Assembly (NCBI RefSeq): GCF_002072175.1
Contig: NZ_MVIV01000002.1
Location: forward strand, 62,001-126,000
Source: Actinomyces gaoshouyii
GTDB taxonomy: Bacteria > Actinomycetota > Actinomycetes > Actinomycetales > Actinomycetaceae
DNA: 64,000 nucleotides
Direction of reading: 5' to 3'
The notes under the pieces are model-generated. The model was not told the origin of the DNA. It did no database searches and saw only the letters and a list, made by a program, of their open reading frames with translations. Position 1 is the stretch's first letter, and each line of letters starts with the position of its first letter. Positions 26,468 through 34,389 of the stretch are shown here, in pieces. Made by a program: the position numbers and the translations under genes.

Positions 26468-28627
26468 TCAGCCGCGCCAGCCCCCCGTGACGGGATCCAT
26501 GTAATAGCGGCTCGGGCCGACCGCGACCCAACCAGTGGCCATGGCGCCATTGTCCCGCAGGTAGTACCAGGAGCCGCCCTCCTGAAGCCAGCCGGTGGTC
26601 ATCGCCCCACTGGCCCCCAGGTGGTACCAGGTGCCGGCCAGGCGGATCCAGCCGGTGGTCATCGCCCCACTGGCAGCGAAGTGGTACCACTTCCCGCCGT
26701 CCTTGGCCCAGCCGGTGGCCATGGCGCCGTTGTCCTGGAGGAGGTACCAGGCGTCGCCATCCTTGACCCACCCCGTGGCCATCGTCCCGTCGGCTCGCAG
26801 GTAGTACCAGGCGTCTCCATCCTTGAGCCACCCGGTGGCGAGACCGCCGTCAGCATTGCGGTAGCGCCAAGCGTCACCATCCTTCTCCCAACCAGCCTTC
26901 GGGGCGGGGGCAGGAGGCTCCTCGGGCTTGGGCTCAGGGCTCGGGTCGTCCTTGAGGGCGGGGCACTCACTGCCCAGCCAGGCCAGGGAGAAGTTGCGGT
27001 AGACGATCTGCCGATCGTTCCCGTCCTCGCTGAGCAGGCCCAGCGAGCCATCGGACTGAACGGCCAGCGTCGTGTAGCCGACACGCTCAGCGCGGAAGAC
27101 CTTGCCCGTCCAGGTGGCGCCGTCGTCACAGGACAGCGAGATCGTGCCGCGGTCACGCGACCATGCCTTGGGGTTCGGCGAGTGGCTCAGCAGGAGGACC
27201 TTGGCGCGGTCCGTGCCCGGAGCGGCGTTGGGGAAGGCCCGGATGATCTGGGCGTTGTTCACTGAATCGGGCAGGTTCTTGTCCGAGATCGGCTTTGACC
27301 AGGTCTGGCCGCCGTCGGTAGAGGTCGCGATCTTCCGGTAGCGGGAGCCGTCGGAGACGCGCGAGTTCATCATGAGGCGACCGTCGGAGAGCTCCACGAC
27401 CTTGTTCTCATCCATGCCGGTACCGGCCGGAGTCCCAGCCTTCCAGGTAGCGCCGTGGTCATCGGAGTAGACGGACACGGCCTGAAAGGCCCCGCTGGCG
27501 AGCTTGATGGTGAACTGCTGGACGAGGCGTCCCTTGTACTGGCCGTGCTGGATCTGAATTCCCTGGCCGGAGGCGGCGAAGCGGGAGATCCATGAGGGAT
27601 CATTCGTGATGTCCGGGGTGATGACGCGGTGAGTCCAGGTGTGGCCGTTATCCGTGGAGGTGGAGACCTCGGCATGGATGACATTGCGGGCCTGCGCGTC
27701 CTTACCGGGCTGAGACGCCGCAAAACCGACGTCATAGGACTTCACGTGGAAGTTGAAGATCGTGCCCGTGGCGGAGTCGACGACGTAGGAGGGGTCGGAG
27801 TAGCCCTCCTTGGTCCCGGTCTCGACGCCCTTGTGGATGTAGGTGGGCGCGCCCCAGGTCTTCCCGCCGTCGGTGGAGCGGCGCTGGACGATGTGGTTCG
27901 GGTTGGGCGAGTCGCCTCCCTTATTACCGTTGTCCGTGGGCCGCACGTCATACGCCACGAGAAGGTCGCCATTGGGCGCGGTGGTGATGGCAGGAATGCG
28001 GACATTGTCCGTGGCGGTGCCGGTGGCCACCGCGGTGCCGTCACTCATCGAGGCCGGCAACGACACCGAGGCGTCCGGCAGGGGCGCGGGCTCGGCCTTG
28101 GGGAAGTCGCCCTTCTCCTCCTCGGGCTCCTGCGGGTCCTTGGGCGCGTCCTGTCCAGGAGGGGCGGCCTTGATCGGCACAGCCTCGCCGCGGACCGTCT
28201 CAGGAGTGTTGAGGGCATCGCCTTTGTACTCGGGGGCGCGGACAGTGTAAGAGATCTCCGGGGTGAAGGAGCCCGCATCGAGGTCAGCCTGGGTGATGGT
28301 GTGAGTGGCGTAACCCGTGCAGTCGGTCTTAGTGGCCTTGGCGGCGATGTTACGCCACTTGCAAGCGGTGACTCGGCCTCCGAGATTGGTCTGAGCGACC
28401 TCGAAGGAGCGCGCCTCTGCGTCCAGGTTGGTGACGTTGATGTTGAAGGCCAGTGTGTCCCCAACGGCGTAGACGCCGTCATTGGCATCAGCGACCTTGG
28501 TGATGCCGATGTCCATGCGGCCATCGGTGGTCTTGGCCGCCTGCGCCGTCGGGGCGATGGTGAGCCCGGTGAGCGCGATGGCACCGGCTCCCAGGATCGC
28601 TGGGATACGGGGGTGGTGAGTTCTCAT
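26468..28627 (-). CDS. nanH: Secreted sialidase (GH33) with C-terminal cell-wall-binding repeats
   Basis: 719 residues. A signal peptide runs to about Ala30 (TAQA). An N-terminal beta domain follows (about 35-165), then a Pro/Glu linker. The six-bladed propeller (about 195-560) has the arginine motif VRIPAI and five Asp boxes of the S-x-D-x-G-x-T-W type, for example STDGGKTW and STDNGHTW. It ends with a PEPKPEEPPAPAPK linker and seven 20-residue GW-K-D-G-x-W-Y repeats (about 579-719) like choline- or glucan-binding repeats. There is no LPXTG anchor, so retention on the wall must be by these repeats. It removes terminal sialic acid from host glycans. A consensus-like promoter and two palindromes lie upstream. 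Confidence 0.93.
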   Translation of the reverse strand: MRTHHPRIPAILGAGAIALTGLTIAPTAQAAKTTDGRMDIGITKVADANDGVYAVGDTLAFNINVTNLDAEARSFEVAQTNLGGRVTACKWRNIAAKATKTDCTGYATHTITQADLDAGSFTPEISYTVRAPEYKGDALNTPETVRGEAVPIKAAPPGQDAPKDPQEPEEEKGDFPKAEPAPLPDASVSLPASMSDGTAVATGTATDNVRIPAITTAPNGDLLVAYDVRPTDNGNKGGDSPNPNHIVQRRSTDGGKTWGAPTYIHKGVETGTKEGYSDPSYVVDSATGTIFNFHVKSYDVGFAASQPGKDAQARNVIHAEVSTSTDNGHTWTHRVITPDITNDPSWISRFAASGQGIQIQHGQYKGRLVQQFTIKLASGAFQAVSVYSDDHGATWKAGTPAGTGMDENKVVELSDGRLMMNSRVSDGSRYRKIATSTDGGQTWSKPISDKNLPDSVNNAQIIRAFPNAAPGTDRAKVLLLSHSPNPKAWSRDRGTISLSCDDGATWTGKVFRAERVGYTTLAVQSDGSLGLLSEDGNDRQIVYRNFSLAWLGSECPALKDDPSPEPKPEEPPAPAPKAGWEKDGDAWRYRNADGGLATGWLKDGDAWYYLRADGTMATGWVKDGDAWYLLQDNGAMATGWAKDGGKWYHFAASGAMTTGWIRLAGTWYHLGASGAMTTGWLQEGGSWYYLRDNGAMATGWVAVGPSRYYMDPVTGGWRG

Positions 28628-28682
28628 AAGAGGATCCGTTCAGTGCTCGGCAACGTTGCCTGGGGTCTTAGCGGACGGGAAG

Positions 28683-28698
28683 CGTCAGATGTCTGACG
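28683..28698. promoter_or_regulatory. Operator-like palindrome at the sialidase transcription start
   Basis: CGTCAGA-TG-TCTGACG is a perfect 7-bp inverted repeat with a 2-bp centre, lying about 7 bases downstream of the -10. That is a repressor position. Confidence 0.5.
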
Positions 28699-28704
28699 AT
28701 TAAA

Positions 28705-28735
28705 ACGATAATGCCCGCATGCGGATCGGTGTCAA
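28705..28735 (-). promoter_or_regulatory. Sialidase promoter
   Basis: On the minus strand a perfect -35 TTGACA (28730-28735) is followed by an A/T-rich -10 region read as TTATCG (spacing 18) or TATCGT (spacing 19). The leader to the ATG would be about 70 nt. It is the clearest -35 seen in the window. Confidence 0.55.
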
Positions 28736-28758
28736 ATCAGCATCACCTATGGCAACAG

Positions 28759-28774
28759 TACAGGTCAACCTGTA
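28759..28774. promoter_or_regulatory. Upstream palindrome at the sialidase promoter
   Basis: TACAGGT-CA-ACCTGTA, 7-bp arms, lies about 24 bases upstream of the -35. It could be an activator or second repressor site, possibly of a GntR-type regulator. Confidence 0.45.
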
Positions 28775-28822
28775 TCAGGAATAACCGTCTCGTGTGGACG
28801 ATCGGGCACGGCGTCGGCTCCC

Positions 28823-29950
28823 TCAGAGAATATTGAGGCCGACGAGGAAACCGTCCTCGTCGACGATGACGCCTCCCGACTCGCGGGCGATCGTGGCGGC
28901 CACGTGCTCGATGAGCTCCCGTGCTGCGGCGCGCTCGCGGCGGCGCGTGCGGCTGGGGGCGAGGGCGTGGGCGTGGGCGATATCGACCGGCCGCCAGACC
29001 ACCGAGGTGACGACGACGCCGTCGGCGGCCCAGGGCTCTCCGCGCACGGCGATCGGCAGCTCGTTCGTCCCCTCGACGCGGACCTCGATGCCGCCCCAAC
29101 CGGGGGTCTCCGCGTCGATCGGGGCGACGACGGCGTAGCCCTCGCGGTATTCGACGAGCTCCTCGCCGGCGGCCAGGGCCTCGGCCTCCTCGCGCTCGGC
29201 CTGGGCCCGCTCGCGCTCCGTGCGCCGCCAGACCGCATCGAGGACGTCGGCGCCGATGGTCTCGGTGAGGCGCTCCAGGTCGTCGTGGGAGAGGGCGTCG
29301 AAGCCGACCGCGCCGCGCGGGGCGGAGGTCTCCAGAGCGGGCACAGCGCCCGGGGCGATGGGGGCGAGGAGAGCGGCCAGCGCGTCGGGGGCGATCCACA
29401 CCGGCGCGTAGATGGCGAGCATGACCGAGGACTCCGGGTCCGGAACCACCAGGGTGATGCGAGCCTCACCGTCGTCGGGAGAGGTGTCGACCAGGCGGAT
29501 GGCGCCGGCGAGGCGGCGGGCGATGGCGCGCAGGTGGATGAGGGCGACGAGCTCGGCGCCGGTGGGCATGGCCGTGGGAAAGGCGTCGGCCATCGGGTCC
29601 ACGCCGGCCAGCTCGGGAGGCAGCGCGCCGGCGCGCTGGGGGACGCACTCCAGGAGCATGACCTGGGCGACCCAGTCGGGCAGGCCCAGCATCCGGCGCA
29701 TGTCATCGTCGAGGGCCCACGGGCCGTGGAGCTCGGCGCCCGGGAAGAGCTGGAGGCGGGAGGCCCCCACCCAGCCGGCGCGCTCGTCCAGGGACAGGGC
29801 GAGGGCCTCGATCTCCTCCACGGCGACGTCGTCGGCCAGGACGAGCAGGTGACGGGAGTCCACGAGGCCGACCGGCAGCATGGAGGTGGCCGTGAAGGTA
29901 GTGGTATCGACGGGCAGGGAGACCGCCAGGTCCCCGGAGGAGGCGCTCAT
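28823..29950 (-). CDS. Protein of unknown function coupled to dcd
   Basis: 375 residues, not recognised. It is soluble, rich in Ala, Glu, Asp and Val, with no signal peptide or membrane helix. The middle (about 245-275) has a charged helical stretch with repeated Arg/Glu. The C-terminal part ends in a predicted helix and strand ([28 protein letters not shown]). Its ATG overlaps the dcd stop by four bases, so it is translated with dCTP deaminase. The fold suggests two related alpha/beta halves, but that is a guess. Confidence 0.65.
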   Translation of the reverse strand: MSASSGDLAVSLPVDTTTFTATSMLPVGLVDSRHLLVLADDVAVEEIEALALSLDERAGWVGASRLQLFPGAELHGPWALDDDMRRMLGLPDWVAQVMLLECVPQRAGALPPELAGVDPMADAFPTAMPTGAELVALIHLRAIARRLAGAIRLVDTSPDDGEARITLVVPDPESSVMLAIYAPVWIAPDALAALLAPIAPGAVPALETSAPRGAVGFDALSHDDLERLTETIGADVLDAVWRRTERERAQAEREEAEALAAGEELVEYREGYAVVAPIDAETPGWGGIEVRVEGTNELPIAVRGEPWAADGVVVTSVVWRPVDIAHAHALAPSRTRRRERAAARELIEHVAATIARESGGVIVDEDGFLVGLNIL

Positions 29951-30555
29951 TCGGACTCCTCGACGGGAAGGCCGGCATCCTCGATGCGCAGGCGGTCGAA
30001 GCTCAGATGCGAGCGGGAGGCCGTGGGGCCGCGCTGGCCCTGGTAGCGCGAACCGCGCGCGCCCGAGCCATAGGGGGCCTCGGCGGGACTGGAGAGTCGG
30101 AAGAAGCAGAGCTGGCCGATTTTCATCCCGGGCCAGAGCTTGATCGGCATGGTGGCCGTGTTACTGAGCTCCAATGTGACGTGACCGGTGAAGCCGGGGT
30201 CGATGAAGCCGGCGGTGGAGTGCGTGAGCAGCCCGAGGCGCCCGAGGCTGGACTTGCCCTCCAGGCGGGCGGCGACGTCGTCGGGCAGGGTGACGCGCTC
30301 GTAGGTGGCGCCCAGGACGAACTCGCCGGGATGCAGGACGAAGGGCTCGTCGGGACCGACGTCGATGAGGTGGGTGAGCCCATCCTGCTCGATAGCAGGG
30401 TCGATGACCGGGTAGCGGTGGTTGTCGAAAAGCCGGAAGGAGCGATCCAGCCGGACGTCGATGGACGCGGGCTGGATCAGCTCCGGGTCGCAGGGGTCGA
30501 GGACCACGCGACCGGCGTCGAGCTGGGCACGGATGTCACGGTCGGAGAGGAGCAC
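29947..30555 (-). CDS. dcd: dCTP deaminase
   Basis: A 202-residue enzyme of the dCTP deaminase/dUTPase fold that feeds dUMP/dTMP synthesis. The catalytic segment is [20 protein letters not shown] followed by [16 protein letters not shown]. The N-terminal [10 protein letters not shown] and QPASIDVRL also fit. Many actinobacterial members are bifunctional (dCTP to dUMP), which cannot be decided here. The GTG at 30555 was chosen because the domain starts there and CACAAT lies exactly 6 nt upstream. It overlaps the next gene by four bases. Confidence 0.95.
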   Translation of the reverse strand: MLLSDRDIRAQLDAGRVVLDPCDPELIQPASIDVRLDRSFRLFDNHRYPVIDPAIEQDGLTHLIDVGPDEPFVLHPGEFVLGATYERVTLPDDVAARLEGKSSLGRLGLLTHSTAGFIDPGFTGHVTLELSNTATMPIKLWPGMKIGQLCFFRLSSPAEAPYGSGARGSRYQGQRGPTASRSHLSFDRLRIEDAGLPVEESE

Positions 30556-30651
30556 GGGACGATTGTGCCAGGCGCGGCGACCGCCAGGGGCCTGCCGGAC
30601 GCCAGGCGCAGCCGCCGGGCCCGGCGATTCCACATGCGCGCCGCGGTGGGG

Positions 30652-30657
30652 TATGCT
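30652..30657 (+). promoter_or_regulatory. -10 box of the tRNA-Gly promoter
   Basis: TATGCT lies 28 nt before the mature 5' end of the tRNA, with a weak TTCCAC-like -35 upstream. Confidence 0.5.
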
Positions 30658-30685
30658 GTTCGCGCGCACCTCGTGGTGAGCATCT

Positions 30686-30759
30686 GCGGATGTAGTTCAA
30701 TGGTAGAACCTCAGCTTCCCAAGCTGATAGCGCGGGTTCGATTCCCGTCATCCGCTCCA
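30686..30759 (+). tRNA. tRNA-Gly (anticodon CCC)
   Basis: A 74-nt cloverleaf including encoded CCA. The acceptor stem GCGGATG pairs with CATCCGC. The D arm is followed by the anticodon stem TCAGC/GCTGA with loop TTCCCAA, anticodon CCC. The T arm is CGGGT-TCGATTC-CCG-like with the TTCGA box. An intrinsic terminator with five T follows 8 bases later. The last 12 bases recur at 31628, suggesting use as an integration site. Confidence 0.95.
30748..30759 (+). repeat. att-like direct repeat, left copy (tRNA-Gly 3' end)
   Basis: TCATCCGCTCCA, the 3' end of the tRNA, is repeated exactly at 31628-31639. Confidence 0.6.
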
Positions 30760-30767
30760 CATGAGGG

Positions 30768-30790
30768 AACTCACGGTGCCGTGAGTTTTT
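30768..30790 (+). terminator. Intrinsic terminator of tRNA-Gly
   Basis: AACTCACGG and CCGTGAGTT form a 9-bp stem followed directly by a T-run (30786-30790). It is the only canonical T-run terminator noticed. It overlaps the end of the Vsr remnant on the other strand. Confidence 0.85.
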
Positions 30791-31031
30791 CCTGCTTCCG
30801 CCCGACCGCCTCCTCCGGTGAAACGTGCACACAGATGCGCAGCACCTTCCACCCCTCGGCCTGCGCCATGGCGTTCGTCTCGCGGTCCCGCTCGATGTTC
30901 CCGGCGAGTTTCGGCCGCCAGTAGTCGGTGTTCGTCGCCGGCATGGTCGCGCGCTCGGGGCAGCCGTGCCAGAAGCAGCCATCGATGAAGACGGCGAGGC
31001 GCTGCCGCGTGAACACGATGTCCGCGCGCCG
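30771..31031 (-). pseudogene. Remnant of a very-short-patch-repair (Vsr) endonuclease
   Basis: About 86 codons match the C-terminal two thirds of Vsr. They run from RRADIVFTRQRLAVF through the catalytic core FIDGCFWHGCP and NTDYWRPKLAGNIERD to the GWKVLR strand. The expected N-terminus is missing: an in-frame TGA (31032-31034) directly precedes the fragment, and nothing Vsr-like continues upstream. The usual FWEH after VLR is replaced by ICVH. No cytosine methyltransferase partner lies in the window. The fragment sits inside the region bounded by the tRNA-Gly repeat, so it is probably the relic of an integrated restriction-modification island. Confidence 0.8.
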
Positions 31032-31196
31032 TCATCAGTCACGAAGGCCTCCGTGGACCGCATGTGAGCCCGACGACCCACGTACTGCCCAGGAGCCTTC
31101 ACCTGACCAACCCGTTCACAACCTCCGGGGGAAGGACACCTAGGCCGGTGCGGCGGAGGCCCGCCAGCGCCACGCGCCTACTACGACGCCTCCGGG

Positions 31197-31251
31197 CGTG
31201 CCCCGGGGTTGCCGACGCGCTCCCGGGACGCGCCCACAACCCCGGGGCACG
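31197..31251. repeat. Large inverted repeat in the decayed interval
   Basis: A perfect 15-bp stem (31197-31211 with 31237-31251) encloses a 25-nt loop that itself has a TCCCGGGA core. There is no gene to terminate, so the role is unknown. Confidence 0.55.
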
Positions 31252-31627
31252 TTCACAACCCCCACGCACGGCGTCAACCAGTCGACGGCAGATCCGGCCA
31301 GACACCCACGACCAACAGAAACACTCCCCAACGAGCCCGGGCCGCAGGCATTCGCGGGGACAGGCCACCGTCCACGCGACGATGGCGAGCGCGAGGCCCG
31401 CAGGGGCGCAGGGGTTCGCCGAAACGCGCCCTGGACGCCTCCAGGCCGTTGACAACACCCTGATACGTCGTGCTTTCAACGGTCTGGCGGCCCTCACGAC
31501 GGCTCACAGGTGCTTTCGTCAGCGCGGAACACGGAGCGAGGCGATCCTCGCGGGCAGAGGGCCTCATCACCGGCGCCCCGAGGAAGGCCGCCCCGTGCGG
31601 CCTCGTCATCGGGCGACACGCGCCTTC

Positions 31628-31639
31628 TCATCCGCTCCA
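31628..31639 (+). repeat. att-like direct repeat, right copy
   Basis: An exact 12-base copy of the tRNA-Gly 3' end, 869 bases downstream of it and just before the nitroreductase pseudogene. Confidence 0.6.
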
Positions 31640-31694
31640 ACCGGGCGGCGACCAACCAGGCGCGACGCCCGCGTTCTCCTAGCACCATGGGCGC

Positions 31695-32340
31695 ATGAGT
31701 GATGACACCAGCCCCGCCCTTGGCACCGCCCCCCCCGGCGACCCCGCCCGCCGCGCCCAATACCTGTCCAACCGCTACGGCGCCCAGCCCCGAGGACCTG
31801 GAGTGGACCCCTGCCGTCGAGACGGTGCTGACGCACCGCTCCGTGCGGGCCTTCACCCCGGAGCCCTTCACCGAGCGCCAGCTGGCGCCACGATCATCGC
31901 CGCCGCGCAGTCCGCGCCCACCTCCTCCAACCTGCACCTGTGGAGCGTCATCGTCGTCAATGACGCCGTGCTGCGCGACCGGATTGGGCCTGGCCGACTC
32001 CTCAACCAGTCGGAGAACTTCGTGTTCATCCAGCAGGCCCCCACCATCCTGCTGTTGGTGCCCGCCGCCTCCCGCAATGAGGACATCATGACGGCCGCCG
32101 GAGCCAGCACCGGCAGCCTGGACTACCTCGACTCCTGACCTCACCGTCTCCATCGATGCCGCCATGGCGGCGCAGAACGCAGTGGTCGCGGCGGAATCCA
32201 TGGGCTTGGCGCCTGTTACCCGGGATCGATGCGCAATCTGGAGACCGCGCTCTGCGAGCTGCTCGCCCTCCCCCGCCGCTCCTACGAGGTGGTCGGCATG
32301 GCCAGTGGCCCGACCGAGAGTGCCGATCAGCGCCGACGGC
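31695..32340 (+). pseudogene. Nitroreductase-family pseudogene with several frameshifts
   Basis: Recognisable pieces lie in alternating frames. ATG 31695 begins MSDDTSPALG to YLSNRYGA. A shift near 31790 leads to EDLEWTPAVETVLTHRSVRAF. A shift near 31885 leads to IIAAAQSAPTSSNLHLWSVIVV and FIQQAPTILLLV. A stop follows YLDS near 32136. Another frame then carries MAAQNAVVAAESMGL, and a last one MRNLETALCELLALPRRSYEVVGMA. At least four indels in 650 bases, with intact genes all around, argue for true decay rather than sequencing error. The 3' end overlaps the convergent DoxX gene end. It belongs to the same broad family as the intact gene at 23813. Confidence 0.85.
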
Positions 32341-32752
32341 GGGCGCCCCGCAGCGCCAGGAGCGCCAGCCCGGCGACGAGCGCGCCGTTGGTGAGCGCCC
32401 CCTGGAGCTTCTGGGAGCGTTTGAAGCCCTCCTCCTTCCAGAAGGCCTGGCCCTGAATGGTGGTGGGGATGAGGGACAGGATGAGGCCGCCCGCGGCGCA
32501 GCGCGTCCCCACGCCCGCCACCAGCGCGGCACCGCCCACCATCATCGCCCCGCCGTTGAGCAGGACGAGGTCCTTCCCCGTGACCTCGCGGCCCAGGAGG
32601 GCCTGAGCTGTCGGCCCGGCGGAGGTGTTGAGGGCCTCGGCAATCGGCTCGGCCTGGCGGGCCAGGGCGTCCGCGCCGCCGACCTGGGTCCAGCCCCCGT
32701 GGATGAAGGGCCCGGCGAGGAGGGCGCGGATGGCGAGCGGTGCGCGGGACAT
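32327..32752 (-). CDS. DoxX-family membrane protein
   Basis: 141 residues with four hydrophobic segments. It opens with RALLAGPFIHGGW, has a middle GGAALVAG helix and TTIQGQAFW, and ends ALVAGLALLALRGARRRR. The pattern and size fit DoxX, a quinone/redox-linked or transport-related four-helix family with no settled role here. The ATG at 32752 has an AGGAG site 8-9 nt upstream, and the longer open frame upstream lacks support. It is monocistronic. Confidence 0.85.
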   Translation of the reverse strand: MSRAPLAIRALLAGPFIHGGWTQVGGADALARQAEPIAEALNTSAGPTAQALLGREVTGKDLVLLNGGAMMVGGAALVAGVGTRCAAGGLILSLIPTTIQGQAFWKEEGFKRSQKLQGALTNGALVAGLALLALRGARRRR

Positions 32753-32926
32753 GGTCGGGACTCCTTTCAACGGGCCGATCAGGGAAAATAGATCAGCAGG
32801 GTCAAGTGTGCCACCACCCGGCGGCCCGTGCGGCTCCGCCGAGTCGCTGCGGCCCGCACCCCGGGGACCGCTCTTCGGCGCCCGCGCTCCGGGGACCAAG
32901 CCGGCGGGCCGGGGCGAGCGGGACGC

Positions 32927-33667
32927 TTATGCCCATCCGGCGCTGCGCGCCAGGCTCCAGGCGGACCACGCCGTGGCGCCGGCGATCACCAGCCACCAGG
33001 TGCCCAGCCAGAACCAGCCCGGCAGGCGGGTGAGCCCGGCCAGCGAGCCGTGGTCCTGGTTCGGGTCGTGGCTGGCGGCGACGTCGCGCAGCGCGTCCCA
33101 GGCGCCCAGGAGGAGTACCAGACCGGCCCCTGCTGTCAGGGCCTCGCGGGGCGCGAGGGTCAGCGGACCCGCCCGCACGACGCTGGAGCCCGCCCACCAC
33201 AGGGCGGTGGTGGCGGCGATCACGAGGAGGACGAGGCAGAGAGTGCGCGCCGAGCGGGACTTGATGAACAGCACGAGCTCGGCGATGAGGGCGAGGGTGA
33301 GGATCGGGCCGGCCCAGCCGCCCAGTGCCGCCTGCACGAGGAGGCAGCCGATGAGCGCGGGCATGGGGTAGCCCGCCCACACGGTGGCGATCCTGCCCGG
33401 CCCCCGGCTGCGCCCGCTGGTGATCGCCCGGCCCCCGAGCCCGGCGTCCACGGTGAAGCCCTCGAAGCGACGGCCGACGAGGAGTCCGACGCCGGCGTGC
33501 CCGGCCTCGTGGATGACGGTCACCGCCGCGCGCCCCCAGCGCCGCGCCGTCGGCATGGCCAGGACGAGGACAAGCAGGAGGATCCCCGGTCGCGCCGCTG
33601 CCGGGTCCGGCGCGGTGGACGGGAGGATGCGGTCGACGGCCTCCAGGAGGAACCCACTGAGAGTCAC
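32927..33667 (-). CDS. M50-type membrane metallopeptidase-like protein
   Basis: 246 residues from GTG 33667. A first hydrophobic segment at about 25-42 is followed by VIHEAGHAGVGLLVGRR (HExxH at about residues 53-57), the zinc site of the site-2-protease-like M50B family common in actinobacteria. About five more hydrophobic segments follow, including a PALIGCLLVQ helix. The second zinc ligand motif is not clear. Function is unknown; such proteins may process membrane substrates. CACAAT lies exactly 6 nt before the GTG, which decided the start over a much longer frame. Confidence 0.78.
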   Translation of the reverse strand: MTLSGFLLEAVDRILPSTAPDPAAARPGILLLVLVLAMPTARRWGRAAVTVIHEAGHAGVGLLVGRRFEGFTVDAGLGGRAITSGRSRGPGRIATVWAGYPMPALIGCLLVQAALGGWAGPILTLALIAELVLFIKSRSARTLCLVLLVIAATTALWWAGSSVVRAGPLTLAPREALTAGAGLVLLLGAWDALRDVAASHDPNQDHGSLAGLTRLPGWFWLGTWWLVIAGATAWSAWSLARSAGWA

Positions 33668-33733
33668 GGTGGGATTGTGCCCCATGGGCCTATGCGCGCC
33701 CCGTGCACTCCGGGAAGTGCGCGGCCAGGGCTC

Positions 33734-33739
33734 TACAGT
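33734..33739 (+). promoter_or_regulatory. -10 box of a leaderless NUDIX promoter
   Basis: TACAGT followed by exactly 6 nt and the ATG at 33746. Confidence 0.6.
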
Positions 33740-33745
33740 CAGCGC

Positions 33746-34258
33746 ATGAGCGCTCCGGTCCGCCCCGTTCCGCCCTCCTCCGGCCGCCTCGTCGTCGCCG
33801 CCGCAATCCTGGATTCCCTGGCCCGCCCGACGGCGATGCTCTGCGCCGCCCGCTCCTACCCTCCCCAGCACGCGGGCCAGTACGAACTGCCGGGCGGCAA
33901 GGTCGAGAACGGGGAGGAACCGGTGACCGCGCTGGCGCGCGAGCTCGCCGAGGAGATCGGGGCGTCGGTGCGACTGGGCGCCGAGGTGGTGCCGCCTGCC
34001 GCCCTGGCGGTTCCTCCTCCCCCGACGCGGCGCGAGCAGCCGGGCGACGACGCCCCGGCCTGGGCGGCGATGAACGAGCACCGGATGAGGGTCTGGCTCG
34101 CCGAGCCCGACGGCGATCGCCCGCCCCGATGCGGGAAGGCGCATCAGTCGCTGGACTGGGTGCGGCTGGGGGAGCTCGACGCCCTTCCCTGGCTGGAGGC
34201 GGACGCGCCCATCCTTCGCGCGATCCGGTCGACCCTCGCGCAGGGAGCGCACTCCTGA
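33746..34258 (+). CDS. NUDIX hydrolase, MutT/8-oxo-dGTP diphosphatase-like
   Basis: 170 residues. The NUDIX box is complete: GGKVENGEEPVTALARELAE then EIGASV (G-x5-E-x7-REL-x-EE-x-G), at about residues 51-73. YELPGGKVENGE and the closing LDWVRLGELDALPW fit MutT-type sanitising enzymes. An insertion of Pro/Arg-rich sequence at about 95-112 is unusual. The long open frame reading upstream over 900 bases is antisense to the M50 gene and was rejected. The ATG is 6 nt after TACAGT. Confidence 0.9.
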   Translation: MSAPVRPVPPSSGRLVVAAAILDSLARPTAMLCAARSYPPQHAGQYELPGGKVENGEEPVTALARELAEEIGASVRLGAEVVPPAALAVPPPPTRREQPGDDAPAWAAMNEHRMRVWLAEPDGDRPPRCGKAHQSLDWVRLGELDALPWLEADAPILRAIRSTLAQGAHS

Positions 34259-34377
34259 TAGCGAGGATCAACATCCTCAGCGTGATTTCTCGCACAACCG
34301 CGGCTTCCGCCCAGGCCGCGACCCGCAACGATATCCGTACTTGCTGACACCGAGAACTACAACGTCACGTCGTGAGT

Positions 34378-34389
34378 TAGGCTAGCCTC
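34378..34389 (+). promoter_or_regulatory. -10 box and palindrome at the TetR start
   Basis: TAGGCT is exactly 6 nt before the ATG at 34390 and is part of the palindrome AGGCTAGCCT. The surrounding GTGAGTTAGGCTAGCCTCA matches 14 of 19 positions of the DtxR/IdeR iron-box consensus, so iron or self regulation is possible but unproven. Confidence 0.45.

Larger units (their letters stand above)
31035..31694. other. Non-coding or decayed interval beyond the Vsr remnant
   Basis: Open frames exist on both strands, but they are Pro/Arg/Thr-rich, lack ribosome sites and recognisable motifs, and look like G+C-driven artefacts. The stretch contains a 15-bp-stem hairpin (31197-31251) and the right att-like repeat (31628-31639). 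It is probably degenerate DNA from the same island. Confidence 0.55.

Noticed and set aside
31064-31702. A 212-codon open frame beyond the Vsr remnant
   Set aside because: Pro/Arg/Thr-rich, no ribosome site or promoter box, and it runs through an inverted repeat and the att-like sequence.
32828-33745. Long N-terminal extension of the NUDIX protein
   Set aside because: The extension is antisense to the M50-type gene; a leaderless promoter box fixes the start at 33746.
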